NCBI GenBank assembly: GCA_963580285.1
Contig: OY757023.1
Location: 91,661,108 to 91,725,107, forward strand
Length of the DNA stretch: 64,000 nt
Direction of reading: 5' to 3'
Source of the DNA: Lucinisca nassula
Lineage: Eukaryota; Mollusca; Bivalvia; Lucinida; Lucinidae
This document shows positions 43,425 to 54,697 of the stretch, piece after piece (the first letter of the stretch is position 1; every line of letters begins with the position of its first letter). The notes under the pieces are model-generated. The model ran no database searches. It saw only the letters and a program-made list of their open reading frames with translations, and had not been told where the DNA came from. Position numbers and translations under genes: made by a program.

Positions 43425-46149
43425 AGGGCCTAGAGGGCCCTAATTCACTCACCAGAGTCACTGTCTCCAGTACATTCTATAGACTATGATATCTCTTCAT
43501 ATGACTATGTAGGTTTAAAATATTTGTTGAAAGTAAATGTTTTGTGATGCTAGGCTGGAGGTATAAGAACTGCGATGGTGCTTGGCACATTTGGGGCCTT
43601 TCAACCAATTAGGATTATGTCAATTGTGATCAGTAAACCTAACCACACAGTTCCTGGGCAGGCTTAGACCTAAGTGGGTAACCAGTAATACATGCAAGTA
43701 CACATACTTTTGCCAGTAATTGACAACTGCCCTTTTTGAATCAGCAGAAGGGGGAGATTGATGGTAGAAAACATTCCATGCTTAGCCAGCTTGGGTCTCA
43801 AACCCGCAACCTCTAGCTTCTCAGTCAGACATGCTTCCAACAGTTACTATGCTGAGCAGCCTGGCTCCCCACCTATATGCCATTGGGCACAGAAATGAAT
43901 GTTGTGAGCCCCTAAATTTTGAGAAACTAGACAAAGCTGTGTGGCAAATATCAAAGGCATGGGCCTTCTGGAATGGGGACATGTTTGGCCCCAGCAAGTG
44001 AGCCCCAGAATGGGGCCATGTTTGGCACCAGGGCTATAATTTGAACAATCTTGGCTGAGGTGCTCTAGATGAAGCGACATACCAAATATCAAAGACCTGG
44101 GCCTTCTGGTTTCAGCTTAGAAGATTTTTTAAAAGGTTTTTTCCTATAAGGATCAATGTAAACTGTGACCTCTAGGGCAGGGCCAATTTTGACCCCAGGG
44201 CTATAATTTGTACATTTTGGTAATGGTTCATTCGGTGAAGCTACATAACAAATATCAAAGACCTGAGTCTTCTGGTTTTAGACAAGAAGATATTTAAAGG
44301 TGTTACCTATTTAAGTCCACGTAAAATATGTGGGCCCCTTGGAGGAGCCATTTTTGGCCCCAGGGCTGTAATCTGAACAATTTTGGCAGAGGTCAACTCG
44401 CTAGTCGAAGCTGTGAACCAAATATCAAAAAGGCCTGGACCTTCTGGTTGCAGTCAAGAAGATTTTAAAGGTATTCCTTGAAGAAGTCTTGGTAAAATGT
44501 GGGTCCCTATGTAGGGCTATTTTTGTCTGAGGGCTATAAGTTGAACAATAATGGCAGAGGTCCACTAGTCAAAGCTGTGAACCAAATATCAAAGGCCTGT
44601 GCCTTCTGGTTTCAAGCAAAAAGATTTTTAAAGGTATTCCTTATGTAAGTCTATGTAAAACAAGCTGGCCACTGGGTGGGCCATTTTGGCCCCAGGGCTA
44701 TTTGGTATAAGTCCACTGGATGAAGCTACCTGCATATCAAATATCAATGACCTGGGCATTCTGGTTTCAGTCAGGAAGATTTATGAAGGTTTTTCCCAAT
44801 GTAAGTCTATGTAAAACAAGTGCGGGGCCATTTTTGGCCCCAGGGCTACAAGTTGAACAATACTGGCAGAGGTCCAATAGACGAAGTTGTGAAGCAAATA
44901 TCAATGAACTGGGCCTTCTGGTTTTGTACAAGGAGTGATTAAAGGGTTTTCCCTTTATATGTCTTTGTAAAATGAGTGGCCCCTAAAATGGGGTCCTTTT
45001 TGGCCCCAAGGCTTTAATTTGAACAATCTTGGTAGTGGTTTTCTAGATGAAGCTACATACCAAATATCAAAGACCTGCCTTCTGGTTTCAGAAAAGAAGG
45101 CTTTTTAAGGTTTTTTCCACTCGTAAGGGTCAATGTAAAATATGTGACCCCCAGAGAGTAGCCAATTTTGACCCCAGGGCTATAATTTGAACAACTTTGG
45201 TAATGATCCTTTTTAGCAGAACCTTTTAACTATTTTGATATAGGGTCACCTAAGCAACATTCCTATGAAGTTTAAATGAAATTGACCCAAGGGTACAGGA
45301 GGAATTTTTCTATTTTTAGTCCAGGTGGACATCAGAGCAGACTGATTTTAGCTATTTTGGTTCGGAATCACCCAGGAAATATTCCTTTGCAGTTTGATTC
45401 AAATTGGCCCAAGGGTTTAGGAGGAGTTCACATTTGAAACAAATTTACTTTTTTTCTGTTTATAGCTCTGGCAGCCTCCTTGCTCCTTGCTCATCAGAGC
45501 GGAAAATTTTTAGCTATTATTTTAGTCACATAGGTAACATTCCTGTGAAGTTTGAATTAAAGTGACTCAAGGAGGAATTTGAATTTGAGTCAGTGAGTGT
45601 TTGAGTTTTACGTCTCACCGACAGCTAAGGACATACGGAGACAGGACCTGGGTGTAAAGACTCATCCGAAAATCTGGAGAAGCCCAGGATTGATCCTGCT
45701 ACCCCTGGTATACAAGGCGAGTAGCATAACCACTACACCATGGAGGCTTCTGAGTTTGTATTTGAAGCTTTACAATGATTTTCTATTTTTAGCTCTGGTG
45801 GCCATTTTCCTCACAGAAGCAGAACTGTTTTAGCTGTTTTAGTAGAGGGTCATCTAAGCAACATTCCTATGAAGTTTGAATGAAATTGGCCCAAGGGTGC
45901 AGAAGTTGTCATTTAAAGATTTTTCTATTTTTAGCTCTAGCCGCCATCTTGTTCATCAAGTGGAATGATTTTAGCTATTTTGTTAGGGAGTCAATCAGGC
46001 AATATTCCAATCACCTTTGAATCAAATTGACCCAAGGGTTTAGGAGGAGTTCGTGTTTGAAGCAAGCAATTTTGTTAGAGGGTCATTTAAGCAACATTCC
46101 TATGAAGTTTGCATGAAATTGGCCCAATGGTACAGGTTTTGTCATTTTA
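43425..46149. repeat. Tandem array related to the 166-bp family, plus a second monomer
   Basis: Opens with GAGGGCCTAGAGGGCCCT and TTCACTCACCAGAGTC. From 43890 to about 45240 about eight diverged units of the 166-bp type (CAGGGCTATAATTTGAACAA, CAAATATCAAAGACCTGGGC). From 45240 to 46149 another unit of 130-150 bp (CTATTTTTAGCTCTGGTGGC, AACATTCCTATGAAGTTTGA, ATTGGCCCAAGGGT). That second monomer is related to the array at 62870-64000. The array is cut at 46149 and resumes at 51494-51714, ending CAGGTGAGCTAAAAA. Confidence 0.87.
45595..45752 (-). mobile_element. tRNA-derived SINE (T2), second copy
   Basis: CGTCTCACCGACAGCTAAGG, GACTCATCCGAAAATCTGGA, GGCGAGTAGCATAACCACTA CACCATGGAGGC. Imperfect flanking repeat GAATTTGAATTTGA / GAGTTTGTATTTGA. 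Confidence 0.82.
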
Positions 46150-46385
46150 CAACAATGCAATCGGCAAGTTAGCAATCGGTCTTCTCCCAGACGTACTTTT
46201 GATGTTGTTTGAGACGAATATCAAATACGTGCCGAAAGCTTTGTTGCACCGTTTTGAACTTTCCATCACGTGCTTCTGAACCGGTATTTTAGATGATTGA
46301 CACACGTCTTTGGACGTTTTAAGCGTGGGCGGGATAATAGCGCTGTCAGTTAATGTTACAATCGATTTTAATACTGCTCAAAAGA

Positions 46386-46717
46386 AGATTGTGGATACTC
46401 GTTAAAACCTCGAAGCGGTTCTAACCAGCAGTACCCACAATCTATAGTCTGCTCAAAACAGAGATTGTGGATACTCGTTAAAACCTCTAGGTGGCGACAT
46501 GGCTTGAGATGTCATTTCATCTCAATGTTGGGTAAAAGTCCCACAAAATTGGAAGCAACGTCTCCAAAATGACCTATAGTGTTGACGGGGACGTTAAACC
46601 TCAAATCAAACAAAACACACAAAACCTCGAGGCGGTTCTGACCAGCAGTACCCACAAGCGAATATATATTCATCTCAAAACAGATTGTGGATACTCGTTT
46701 AAACCTCGAGGCTGTAG
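46386..46717. repeat. Three broken hairpins (TGTGGATACTCGTT) with a nested SINE
   Basis: AGATTGTGGATACTCGTTAA occurs at 46388, 46463 and 46683. The second hairpin is split by a plus-strand SINE fragment of the 292-bp family (46499-46614, GACATGGCTTGAGATGTCAT to GTTAAACCTCAAATCAAACA), with AAAACCTC on each side. Confidence 0.75.
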
Positions 46718-46798
46718 CAGAAACAAGAAAGAACAATGGATGAACCCCTGTATATACATGTATTAAAGTGGTCGAGCCGGCACTCGACATTGAATCAA

Positions 46799-47110
46799 GC
46801 GTGGTAGCTCAATGGTATAGTGCACCTGCCTGTGATGCTAGAGGCCCCCGGTTTGATTCCCGGCAGCGGTAATAAAACTGCGGTGTCCGAACATGCTCCG
46901 GGTGAATGCCACAAAGTGCACCGTCCTCCGCATCGGGACGTTAACTGGGAGGCCCATCCTGTGCAGTTTAAAGATTTCTTCGTTATTACATGATTACTGT
47001 GTATGTTTTCATCCTGCAGACCTGGATCGGCAATGACCGATCACACTAGAATTGAAAACGCTCCAATGTTGATTCGACCGATATAGATAGAAATAGTAGA
47101 AAGAATGAAT
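46799..47110 (+). mobile_element. tRNA-derived SINE (T3)
   Basis: The head 46799-46872 is a tRNA-like sequence: GCGTGGTAGCTCAATGGTAT (A box TAGCTCAATGG) and CCCGGTTTGATTCCCGG (B box). The fit to a tRNA cloverleaf is imperfect, so I do not call a working tRNA gene. The body has GGTGTCCGAACATGCTCCGG and GGGACGTTAACTGGGAGGCC, a core seen in several animal SINE families, and ends in TAGATAGAAATAGTAGAAAG. Confidence 0.8.
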
Positions 47111-47396
47111 TGGAGAGGAGCAAATTCTTTCCTTTAAGAAAAGAAAATAAATAAATAAAAAAATCAGAAAATAAATAAATAAAAAAAATATTTGTCACTT
47201 AATTGCTCGACTCGACGGTTACTGATTTTTGCGTGCCCCCCAGGAGACCTGTTGGGTCCACACTCTTAAATCTTGAAATCTTCCTGCACAACTTCATTTT
47301 CATATCTGTCTAGTGGTTACTGAGAACTTATCGGGACAAAAATTGGGCGGAAAAAAGAGAAGAAACCCAGAAAAACTAATGTCTTGTTTTGGAGAC

Positions 47397-47455
47397 TTAA
47401 CCCTTATCCTGCTGAATAGATTAATTTAGCCACACCCATTGTTGGCTACCAAAGC
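47397..47455. repeat. MITE, family A, end fragment
   Basis: TTAACCCTTATCCTGCTGAA then TAGATTAATTTAGCCACACC; cut off by SINE sequence. Confidence 0.65.
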
Positions 47456-47756
47456 ATCATGCAGCCCATGTATTTCTTCAAGCCCAGATGGGCGGGGGCC
47501 GCAACACTGTATAGGTCATTTTGGAGACGTCACTTCCAATTTCGTGGGACTTTTACCAGACATTGAGATGAAATGACTTCTCAAGCCCTGTCGCCCAATG
47601 AAACCTATAGGGTTTATATACATGGACGGTCTGACTCGCAACACATTTCCTAGGCAGGCTCAGAACCTCTAAGCTGTGTTCGTGTTCGGTCAGCTCTGCG
47701 TGGAAACATCATGCAGCCCAGTCTATTTTTGCAAGCCATGATGGGTGGGGCTATTC
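47456..47756 (-). mobile_element. SINE (292-bp family), rearranged double copy
   Basis: A head piece (AAGCATCATGCAGCCCATGT to GATGGGCGGGGGC, 47456-47498) is joined to a second copy that lacks its tail (CAACACTGTATAGGTCATTT to AAGCCATGATGGGTGGGGC). Confidence 0.78.
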
Positions 47757-47930
47757 ACAGAAACAGTAGGAAGTTCCAACTTTGAGCGGTAGGGGTCAAA
47801 ATTAAAAAGGTGTGTTTGTATGGTTCGTATCAACTACGAGACTATGAAGATGTAATCACAGTGTTGGGAACAGAACTTTATTGAGCATCAATGATGGGAA
47901 ATGCCGGATCCGGCGTATTTTTTACGCCAG

Positions 47931-48224
47931 TTTTGTTTGTTTGATTTGAAGTTTAACGTCCCCGTCAACACTGTAAAGGTCATTTTGGAGACGTTGCTCC
48001 CAATTTTGTGGGACTTTTACCCGACATTGAGATGAAATGACATCTCAAGCCCTGTCGCCCAATGAAACCAATAGGGTTTATTAGCATGGACGGTCCGCCT
48101 CGCACCGCGGTTCCTGGACAGACTTAGATCCTCAAACCAGTTTACCAGTACTAGTGTGCGGGCCGGATTCAGCTCTGCGTGGAAGCATCGTGCAGCCCAT
48201 ATATTTCTTCAAGCCCCTATGGGC
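47931..48224 (-). mobile_element. SINE (292-bp family) with 14-bp target duplication
   Basis: Exact ATTTTTTACGCCAG at 47917-47930 and 48225-48238 bounds a 294-bp unit. This fixes both ends of the family: the tail TTTTGTTTGTTTGATTTGAA and the head AAGCCCCTATGGGC (plus-strand reading). Confidence 0.93.
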
Positions 48225-48238
48225 ATTTTTTACGCCAG

Positions 48239-49238
48239 ATTTTGCGTAAAGTTTCCAGTCGTGGCCAGTATTTTTTCTCCTGTCGCGTTCGTCTTTGTAA
48301 ATGACAGCGAGTGCTCAATTGATCAAAGGATTTAAAGGCATTTATTCTGTAACAGTAAAACACACCGTGTGTCCATAATTGTTTTATTGCCCCCTGTGAT
48401 ATACTGACATAGCAGATCAAAGGCGGCCCTTAATAGGGTGATTAGTAGCTCTTGTTGAATCCCCTGACTGAGACACTTAAGGGGAAAATCAATAATGTAC
48501 ACCAGTCAACAGTAAGTAATTTATTGATTTTCCCCAAGGCGGCCCCTTACCTGTTGAAGACAGAGGATTTCTCTCCAGTGAGCACTGAGGGCTACATAAT
48601 ATTATGTAATGAAATGATAGTCCTCAATAATCAAGAATAAATGCCTTTAACAGTCTCAGGTCTGTAGGCTGGTGGGTATTGCCTATCGCGACTGCGGAAA
48701 AAAATGACAGGTCCATCTTGCGACACTCGGGTGTGCTGAGACAAATCAAGCATGTGGCTGATTAACACTTATTGAATGTTTTGCTTCCCGGATTTTTGTA
48801 CACACACTTGGATTATCGGTAATTTGATTGTTGAGAAAATGTCGGGGTATAATTAAAGAAAGCGCTCATTACCTATATTTTGATTTAAAAAAAAAAAAAA
48901 TACAGAATCGTCGATATTGCGATTCCCTATCTAACACTATTATCCATACCATCAACAAATAACAAAATGCGTTAAACTGGCAAATAAATCAATTTTTGGC
49001 TATTAAACTTTAAAAATAGAATAACCAAACTAATCATAACTGAACTTTATTTTATCAGATGCATTAGTTTGAATTTTAAAAATTGATTCGAAAATAAACA
49101 TTTTTTATGTGGAAGTTCGCCATTGCGACTGGCCGGAGAAATGACCCGAATTACATATGGTTCAAGCCCCAAAGTCTTTCGGATCCTCACGCGACACATG
49201 TTCATGGTGCTGCCTGACACAACAGCCTATAATACTGG
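48239..49238. other. Stretch inside the composite element, no gene seen
   Basis: Includes an inverted pair CTTAAGGGGAAAATCAATAA and TTATTGATTTTCCCCAAGGC (48475-48545) and a poly-A run near 48886. Apparently unique; no domain recognised on either strand. Confidence 0.5.
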
Positions 49239-49366
49239 CGCTTCAGATGTCTGTAAACTTTAGCCATAAACTCCCAAAGCCTGCCCTGGCGAGTCGGACA
49301 TGCAACGCTTCAGATGTCTGTTAACTTTAGCCATAAACTCCCAAAGCCTGCCCTGGCGAGTCGGAC
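49239..49366. repeat. Tandem duplication, 67-bp unit
   Basis: CGCTTCAGATGTCTG(T)AAACTT to GCCCTGGCGAGTCGGAC twice, 49239 and 49306, with one base difference. Confidence 0.88.
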
Positions 49367-49531
49367 CATCCGAGCATATAAACCATATCGGTTTAACTGG
49401 GCGGCAGGGATTGAAATGTCATTTTATCTAAACGTCGGGTAAAAATTTCACACAAAACTGGAAGTAATGTCTCCAAAATGACCTAAATAATGTTAATGGG
49501 GATGTTTAACCTCAAATCATGTAAACAAACA
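49350..49531 (+). mobile_element. SINE (292-bp family), 3' half
   Basis: GGCGAGTCGGACCATCCGAG to GTTTAACCTCAAATCATGTA then AACAAAC tail; diverged. Confidence 0.72.
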
Positions 49532-49589
49532 ATCTAACAGAAAAGCAGAACTATTGGTCAATTAAAGTCCGTTATTGGTCACATGAAAT

Positions 49590-49825
49590 CTGATGGGAAT
49601 GACTTGGCAGATTTTCCACATTTTTCAAAAGGGGGCAACTTTCGGAACTTCCTGTTTGCTTTTCTATAAGCTTTGTCCCACGAAAAAGGGGTCTACTCTT
49701 AAAGGAAAGAATTTGCTCCTTAGGAGCAAATTCTTTCGTTTAGAGTTGACCCTCATTGACATGGGAGACTAAAATACGCTTGAAAGAGTTGCCTCCCCTG
49801 AAGGTGTATGCATTCCACTGAAAGT
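49590..49825. repeat. Palindromic MITE, family G
   Basis: GGGAATGACTTGGCAGATTT, the hairpin AAAGAATTTGCTCCTTAGGA, and GGTGTATGCATTCC. Confidence 0.75.
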
Positions 49826-49999
49826 CTGAAAAAATATATTTTTCACTTAATTGCTCGACGATTAGTAAAATATTTGGGCGGATTTTTGCGTGTTATTTCG
49901 TGATTTTATGGGCCCACCCTTTTAAATTTTGAAACCTTCCTCACAACTGGACAAAAAATGGGCGGGAAAAAGAAACCCAGAAAAACCAATAAGTCTTAA

Positions 50000-50146
50000 C
50001 CCTTATCCTGCTGAATATATATATTTAGCCTCAGCAATTGCCGACTGTCAAACATGAAAATTTCTTAACATTATTCACAAGCTGCATGGCAAACAGTGTA
50101 GGACCTCATCTCTGTTTGCAAAAGTAGGAGTTGTTATGGGTTAAAT
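50000..50146. repeat. MITE, family A, with a deleted centre
   Basis: CCCTTATCCTGCTGAATATA to GTTATGGGTTAAATA, with GGCAAACAGTGTAGGACC in between. Only one half of the stem remains. Confidence 0.6.
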
Positions 50147-50194
50147 ATACACTAAAACCACTTTATAACTGAGCCTCCTGTTGTGCCCATTTCT

Positions 50195-50481
50195 GTTTGT
50201 TTGTTTGATTTGAGGTTTAACGTCACCTTCAACACTGTATAGGTCATTTTGGAGACGTTGCTTCCAATTTTGTGGGACTTTTACCCGTCATTGAGATGAA
50301 ATGACATCTCAAGCCCTGTCACCCAATGAAACCAATAGGGTTTATAAGTATGGGCGGGCTGCCTCGCATCGCTTTGTATGGGCAGGCTTAGATCCTCTAA
50401 GCACTTTACCAGTACTCGTGTAGTCTGCGTGGTAGCCTCGTGCAGCCCATCTTTATCTTCAAGCCCCGATGGGCGGGGGCC
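50195..50481 (-). mobile_element. SINE (292-bp family), full length
   Basis: TTTGTTTGTTTGATTTGAGG tail, GCCCCGATGGGCGGGGGC head. CCATTTCTG on each side (near 50187 and 50484) is a likely target duplication. Confidence 0.87.
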
Positions 50482-50839
50482 GACCATTTCTGTATGTATT
50501 GGAATTGCACAGGGAGGGTAAATTACAAGGATTCGTGTCAAAAATACATTGTGTATAAAGAAGTTGTTTTGTGAAAGCAAAATGTAGGACAAAGGGTTAA
50601 TTCTTTCATGGAGGTTTGAAATATTAGGCAATAGTAATTATATATCAGTTCTCAACAAGCTGTTGTATGATAAGCACTAAATCAAGGCGAGATGCAAAGG
50701 ACTAAACTCAACCATTATAGATAAAGGTATGCACATGTATGTAATCAGACCGGACAGTCGTCGGCAGTCGCGAGCGGACGACAAAGGCGACCAGCGGAAA
50801 GGGGAAGCGTTCCCGACTGCCACCGAGTGTAGGCTGGGA

Positions 50840-51062
50840 TTTTTTTTTTTTGGTTTTACGGCCCTTTCAAGATTATTTCACTCATATCGAGCCGATCGTT
50901 AATAAAAGGTGGGCGAAAACCGGAGTACCCGGAGAAAAATCACCTGACCTTCCGTTGCAGAACATGGCGTCTCACATGTGACCCGAGCGAGGCTCGAACC
51001 ACAGCGGTGAGAGACCAAATGATCCAGAGTCAGCGCTCTTAACCACTAGGCCACGGAGGCCC
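50840..51062 (-). mobile_element. tRNA-derived SINE (T1) with 13-bp target duplication
   Basis: GTGTAGGCTGGGA at 50827-50839 and 51063-51075. Read on the minus strand: GGCCTCCGTGGCCTAGTGGT TAAGAGCGCTGACTCT (A box side), GTGGTTCGAGCCTCGCTCGG (B box), then CACATGTGAGACGCCATG, a body and a poly-A tail. It resembles a tRNA with a long variable arm. Best-kept copy of T1; others at 16430, 28181 and 41341. Confidence 0.94.
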
Positions 51063-51129
51063 GTGTAGGCTGGGAAATAGTCCCGGACTGAGATCCAAAC
51101 TTTCGTTCAAGCCCTAAATTCCACTTTCT

Positions 51130-51205
51130 TTGTAAACAGTGTAGACCCCGATCAGACGGTGCGTTCTGTGGCACCTGATCTGAGTCTCCATTGCTTGCCA
51201 AGCCT
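51130..51205. repeat. Palindromic core, family B type
   Basis: GTAAACAGTGTAGACCCCGA and CTGATCTGAGTCTCCATTGC around a GGTGCGTTCTGTGGCACC stem. Confidence 0.6.
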
Positions 51206-51717
51206 CTCACAGCGAACATTCTCTACTGAAATCATATACGCTAATTGGTGATTGATTTTTTACATGACCCGTGGCGTCATGCAGTAGATTTTTGACAATC
51301 GCTTAGCTCCGCCCTCTCCTGTGGGTTAACCGGTATTGGATGGTGATGTTAAGTATTGATTACGGTCAGTTTGACATTCTTGTCTCTTGATACACCTATT
51401 CTGGTGTAGCGTGTCAGTGTTTTTTGACGTATCTGCTCTTTAATGAACCGACGGGACATGACGTATTGCTAACTTGCTGGGTGCGCGGTTGTAAGGTTTT
51501 TCTATTTTCAGTTCTGGCAGCCATCTTGTTCATCAGAGCAGACTGATTTAAGCTATTTTGGTAGGGAGCCACCCAGGCGTTTGAATCAAATTGGCCCAAG
51601 GGTTCAGGAGGAGTTCGCATTTATAACAAATTGTTGACGACGCACAACACACAACGGACATTGACTGATCATAATATCTCACCATGAGCAGTTCATGCTC
51701 AGGTGAGCTAAAAAATT

Positions 51718-51940
51718 ACATAATGAGCCAGCGCATGACAAAACCTACAATAAGACATGTGCACCCAACGAAGACTCATATCAGCCTGTGCATCTGTGCA
51801 GTCTGATCAGAGTCTTCGTTGTGCACTCTAAGGATAGCTAAGGGCCCAATGCTCTTTCGTGCAGCAAGAGAAGTCTCTGGTCAGACTAAATGGTTGTGCA
51901 GGCTGATCTGAGTCTTGGCTGGGTGCACATGTTAGGTGTA
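51718..51940. repeat. Palindromic repeat, GACTCAGATCAG type
   Basis: GAGCCAGCGCATGACAAAAC, CTACAATAAGACATGTGCAC, GTGCAGTCTGATCAGAGTCT and, inverted, GCAGGCTGATCTGAGTCTTG GCTGGGTGCACATG. Confidence 0.72.
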
Positions 51941-51994
51941 GGAAATGCTGTGCCCTGGCTTTAATTAATATACTGTGACCTTCCGAATATTTAA

Positions 51995-52191
51995 CCTGCC
52001 TTATCCTGCTGAACCACAATAAACATCTACCTTTGCAAATCATCTAGATCCAGATTAGACACCATCTGATCCATATCCACATTGCTAGATATTTAGTTTG
52101 TGCATTTGTGGGAATAAATTACATCAAGTGATTTTATTGGTCGATAATCAGAAATGTGTGAGGTTAACTAATTTATCTAGCAGGACAAAAG
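51995..52191. mobile_element. TTAA-flanked MITE, family A
   Basis: CCTGCCTTATCCTGCTGAAC to CTAGCAGGACAAAAG. Its right TTAA (52192-52195) is also the left TTAA of the next copy. Confidence 0.78.
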
Positions 52192-52195
52192 TTAA

Positions 52196-52378
52196 CCTTT
52201 ATCTTGCTGTTCACGACAATCCCTACTTTTGAAAACAGCGTAGATCCAGATCAGATGGCTTCTGATCAGGATCTACCCAGTTTGACATTCAGTTTGTGAA
52301 TTTGCAGCAATAAATTACATAAAGTAATCTGATTGGTTCAAAGTCAGAAGTGGCTGTGGCTATTCAGCAGGATAAGGG
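52196..52378. mobile_element. TTAA-flanked MITE, family A, adjacent copy
   Basis: CCTTTATCTTGCTGTTCACG to CAGCAGGATAAGGG, TTAA at 52379-52382. Same orientation as its neighbour. Confidence 0.8.
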
Positions 52379-52719
52379 TTAAGAACCTTGATAAATATGA
52401 TATTTTTTCTGTTTTTTTTTTTTTTCCTTCAACTCAAGAAAGATAGCTTTCTGACCTTCGGTTCACACTCTTCTAAATTGTGTCTTGTCAAAAAGAGGTC
52501 TACACTTTAAAGGAAAAAAAAATGTTCCCACTGCTTTCCTTTAAGAGGAGACCAATATTGATAACAGAAAAAACATATATTTTTGAAAAATTTGCATTGC
52601 CTTTAAATGTATGCATATTTAGACAAGAGCCTTTGGGATTCAAAATATGACAGCTGGTTAAAACCAAGAATCATTTACTGAACCATTTTTTTTTCAATAT
52701 TTTAGGCAGGTTTTCAACA

Positions 52720-52805
52720 GGCATCCATCTAGCCCATGGCAAAGACTCTGATCAGAGTGGATGAGTGTGCAGTCTGATCTGAGTCCTAGCTGTGTGCACA
52801 TACTT
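52720..52805. repeat. GACTCAGATCAG-type palindrome
   Basis: GGCAAAGACTCTGATCAGAG and GCAGTCTGATCTGAGTCCTA; only the core is left. Confidence 0.55.
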
Positions 52806-52979
52806 CAACATTTGGCCAAGGCAACTCACAATTTTTTCAGCAAAAATACAGGTGTTACTGATACTTTGCTTGCTAGAATAATGCTTCAGTTCATTTTATG
52901 ATTTTCAAAACCTACTTTCATGATTTATTACTGAGTGATAAAGTAAACTGCTGCATCACCATAATTGATAACAAACACA

Positions 52980-53295
52980 AAACTAGAGCTATCACTAAAG
53001 GTGATGAATACCCCCACAAAAACTGCCTTGATAGTACAACAGCGGCATTTTGCAATTTTTTCACTTGAAAGGGGCCATAACTATGTCGAAAATTGACGAA
53101 TTGTAGTGGAAATCGAACTTGACCTGTATTTTGTGATGTTACATCAGTGTACCAAAAATTATAAAAATCGGTGAAGCGCTTTTTGAGTTATCGTCTGGAA
53201 ACCAAGTCAACAGACCGACCGACCGACAGACCGACCGACCGACCGACAAGCTCACTCCTATATACCCCCCCAAATTTCATTTGTGGGGGTATAAT
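52980..53295. mobile_element. Hairpin-ended element with GACC repeats
   Basis: Opens GAGCTATCACTAAAGGTGAT GAATACCCCCACA, closes with a hairpin ATACCCCCCCAAATTTCATT TGTGGGGGTAT. Inside are AACAGCGGCATTTTGCAATT and, at 53211-53248, (GACC)n/(GACA)n. It is the single-unit counterpart of the larger arrays that end in GGAC repeats and a G-rich hairpin. Confidence 0.72.
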
Positions 53296-53307
53296 TACAA
53301 ACTCATC

Positions 53308-53582
53308 ATGAAAACACGCCTATATTATTTTTACCCCTTTGAACCCCACTTTTTTACAGTAAAACTGGGGTTTACAGGGGTATGCCTTATTTTTCTTACT
53401 TCTGCTCTAAAATATAGATTGTGGGTACTCGTTAGAACCGTTTCAAAGAGGCGGTTCTAACATGTACCCCCAATCCATATTTTGAGCAGAAATAAGAAAA
53501 ATATCACAATTTTTCATCTTAAAATGTTCGATTTTCAATGTTAAAATTTACAAAGTATTTGTATAGGCGTGTTTTCATTATG
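53308..53582. mobile_element. MITE with ATGAAAACACGCC ends around a hairpin
   Basis: ATGAAAACACGCCTATA at the left and TATAGGCGTGTTTTCATTAT at the right. Hairpin at 53412-53475 (AGATTGTGGGTACTCGTTAG and inverse) with GTTAGAACCG at the base. GAGCAGAAATAAGAAAAATA is symmetric with TATTTTTCTTACTTCTGCTC. Confidence 0.82.
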
Positions 53583-53609
53583 TGGCACTAAAGCGGTTCT
53601 CGACCCTTA

Positions 53610-53808
53610 TCCTTCTGAACCATGAAAACCTATCCTTTGCAAACAGTGTAGATCCTGATCAGATGGCTTCTGCATCTGATCAGGATCTACACTGTTTGAC
53701 ATTTACTTCGTGAATTTGTAAAAATAAATAAATCACATTAAGTAACCTGACTGGTTGAAAATCGGAAGTGGGTGTGGCTAAACTGATTTAGTCAGCAGGA
53801 CAAGAGTT
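53610..53808. mobile_element. MITE, family A
   Basis: CGACCCTTATCCTTCTGAAC to GTCAGCAGGACAAGAGTTAC; the flanking TTAA has decayed. Stem AACAGTGTAGATCCTGATCA is intact. Confidence 0.75.
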
Positions 53809-53898
53809 ACAGCTTTGTTACATTCCATTTTGGTTAGTGATTGGCAAACTGTTAGCACTTTCTATTTATTGGTCTGTGTCACGGTAAAATACTGTCTT

Positions 53899-54140
53899 AA
53901 CGGGAATAGGAACACCTGGCAGATTTTCTGCCATTTTTCAAAGGGAGACAACTTTCAGGACTTCCTATTCACTTTTCTATAAGCTCTGTCCCACTGAAAA
54001 AGGGGTCTACTCTTTGGGAAAGAATTTGCTCCTCAGGAGCAAATTCTTTTCTTTAAGAGTTGACTCCTATTGACATGGGGGACAAAAATGCCTTTGCAGC
54101 AGTTGCCTCCCCTGAAGGTGTTCGCATTCCACTTAAGGCC
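53899..54140. repeat. Palindromic MITE, family G
   Basis: AATAGGAACACCTGGCAG, AAGAATTTGCTCCTCAGGAG and AGGTGTTCGCATTCC. Confidence 0.8.
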
Positions 54141-54690
54141 TGTGTTCAGTGAAAGAGTCTTAATTCTTTTGATATGCTCAAAACTCAGCCTTCTTGAACA
54201 GCCTGCGGAAGAGTTCAGAAACAAAGGGGGGAAAGGGTTAAGAAGAAAAAAAGCTCTTCTTATGCTGTCAAGAATAGTAATTTTATCAGTTACCCTCTAT
54301 ATTAATTGCATTGTAGCACAATGACCTGATAAAGATATGCTATCTCAGGACAAATGAGCTTTATCAGGTCAATGTGACATTGCACTTTTATGAATGAACA
54401 GGAGTACTAGAAAAAATTGGCAAGAATGTTATTTTTACTGGTAAAAATTGAGGTGATTCTAACAAATTTATCATATGACGTCGCGTCTGAGAGTGTAATA
54501 ATGCCATGTAATATTTTTGATAATCCACTAGTGGATTAAATATGCAAATTAGCTAGATACGTCCCGTAACTTTACATGTACGACGTCCTTAATGATGTCG
54601 CGTTTACTAATGGCGGAATATTGACATTTTTTGTAAACAATCGTGAATAAAATGCGTTTCAAATGTCATATGATAAATAGAATCTTGCAT
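54141..54690. other. Stretch with one hairpin, no gene
   Basis: 54318-54385: ATGACCTGATAAAGATATGC and GAGCTTTATCAGGTCAATGT are inverted arms. GACGTCGCGTCTGAGAGTG and TGATGTCGCGTTTACTAATG near 54478-54615 may be the edges of another degraded element. Confidence 0.5.
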
Positions 54691-54697
54691 TCTTGCT

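Larger units (their letters stand above)
46150..51491. mobile_element. 5.3-kb composite element with inverted ends, inserted in an array
   Basis: The left end CAACAATGCAATCGGCAAGT TAGCAATCGGTC and the right end (read inverted) CAACCGCGCACCCAGCAAGT TAGCAATACGTC match over about 45 bp, with GCAAGTTAGCAAT identical. TA lies on both sides (46148-46149, 51492-51493). The tandem array resumes exactly after it. The interior is a patchwork of SINEs, hairpins and MITEs (listed separately) with unique stretches near both ends. No transposase was recognised, so it is either non-autonomous or an old carrier filled by later insertions. Confidence 0.7.

Noticed and set aside
46799..46872. A tRNA gene
   Set aside because: A and B boxes are present but pairing of the arms is poor and it continues directly into a SINE body.
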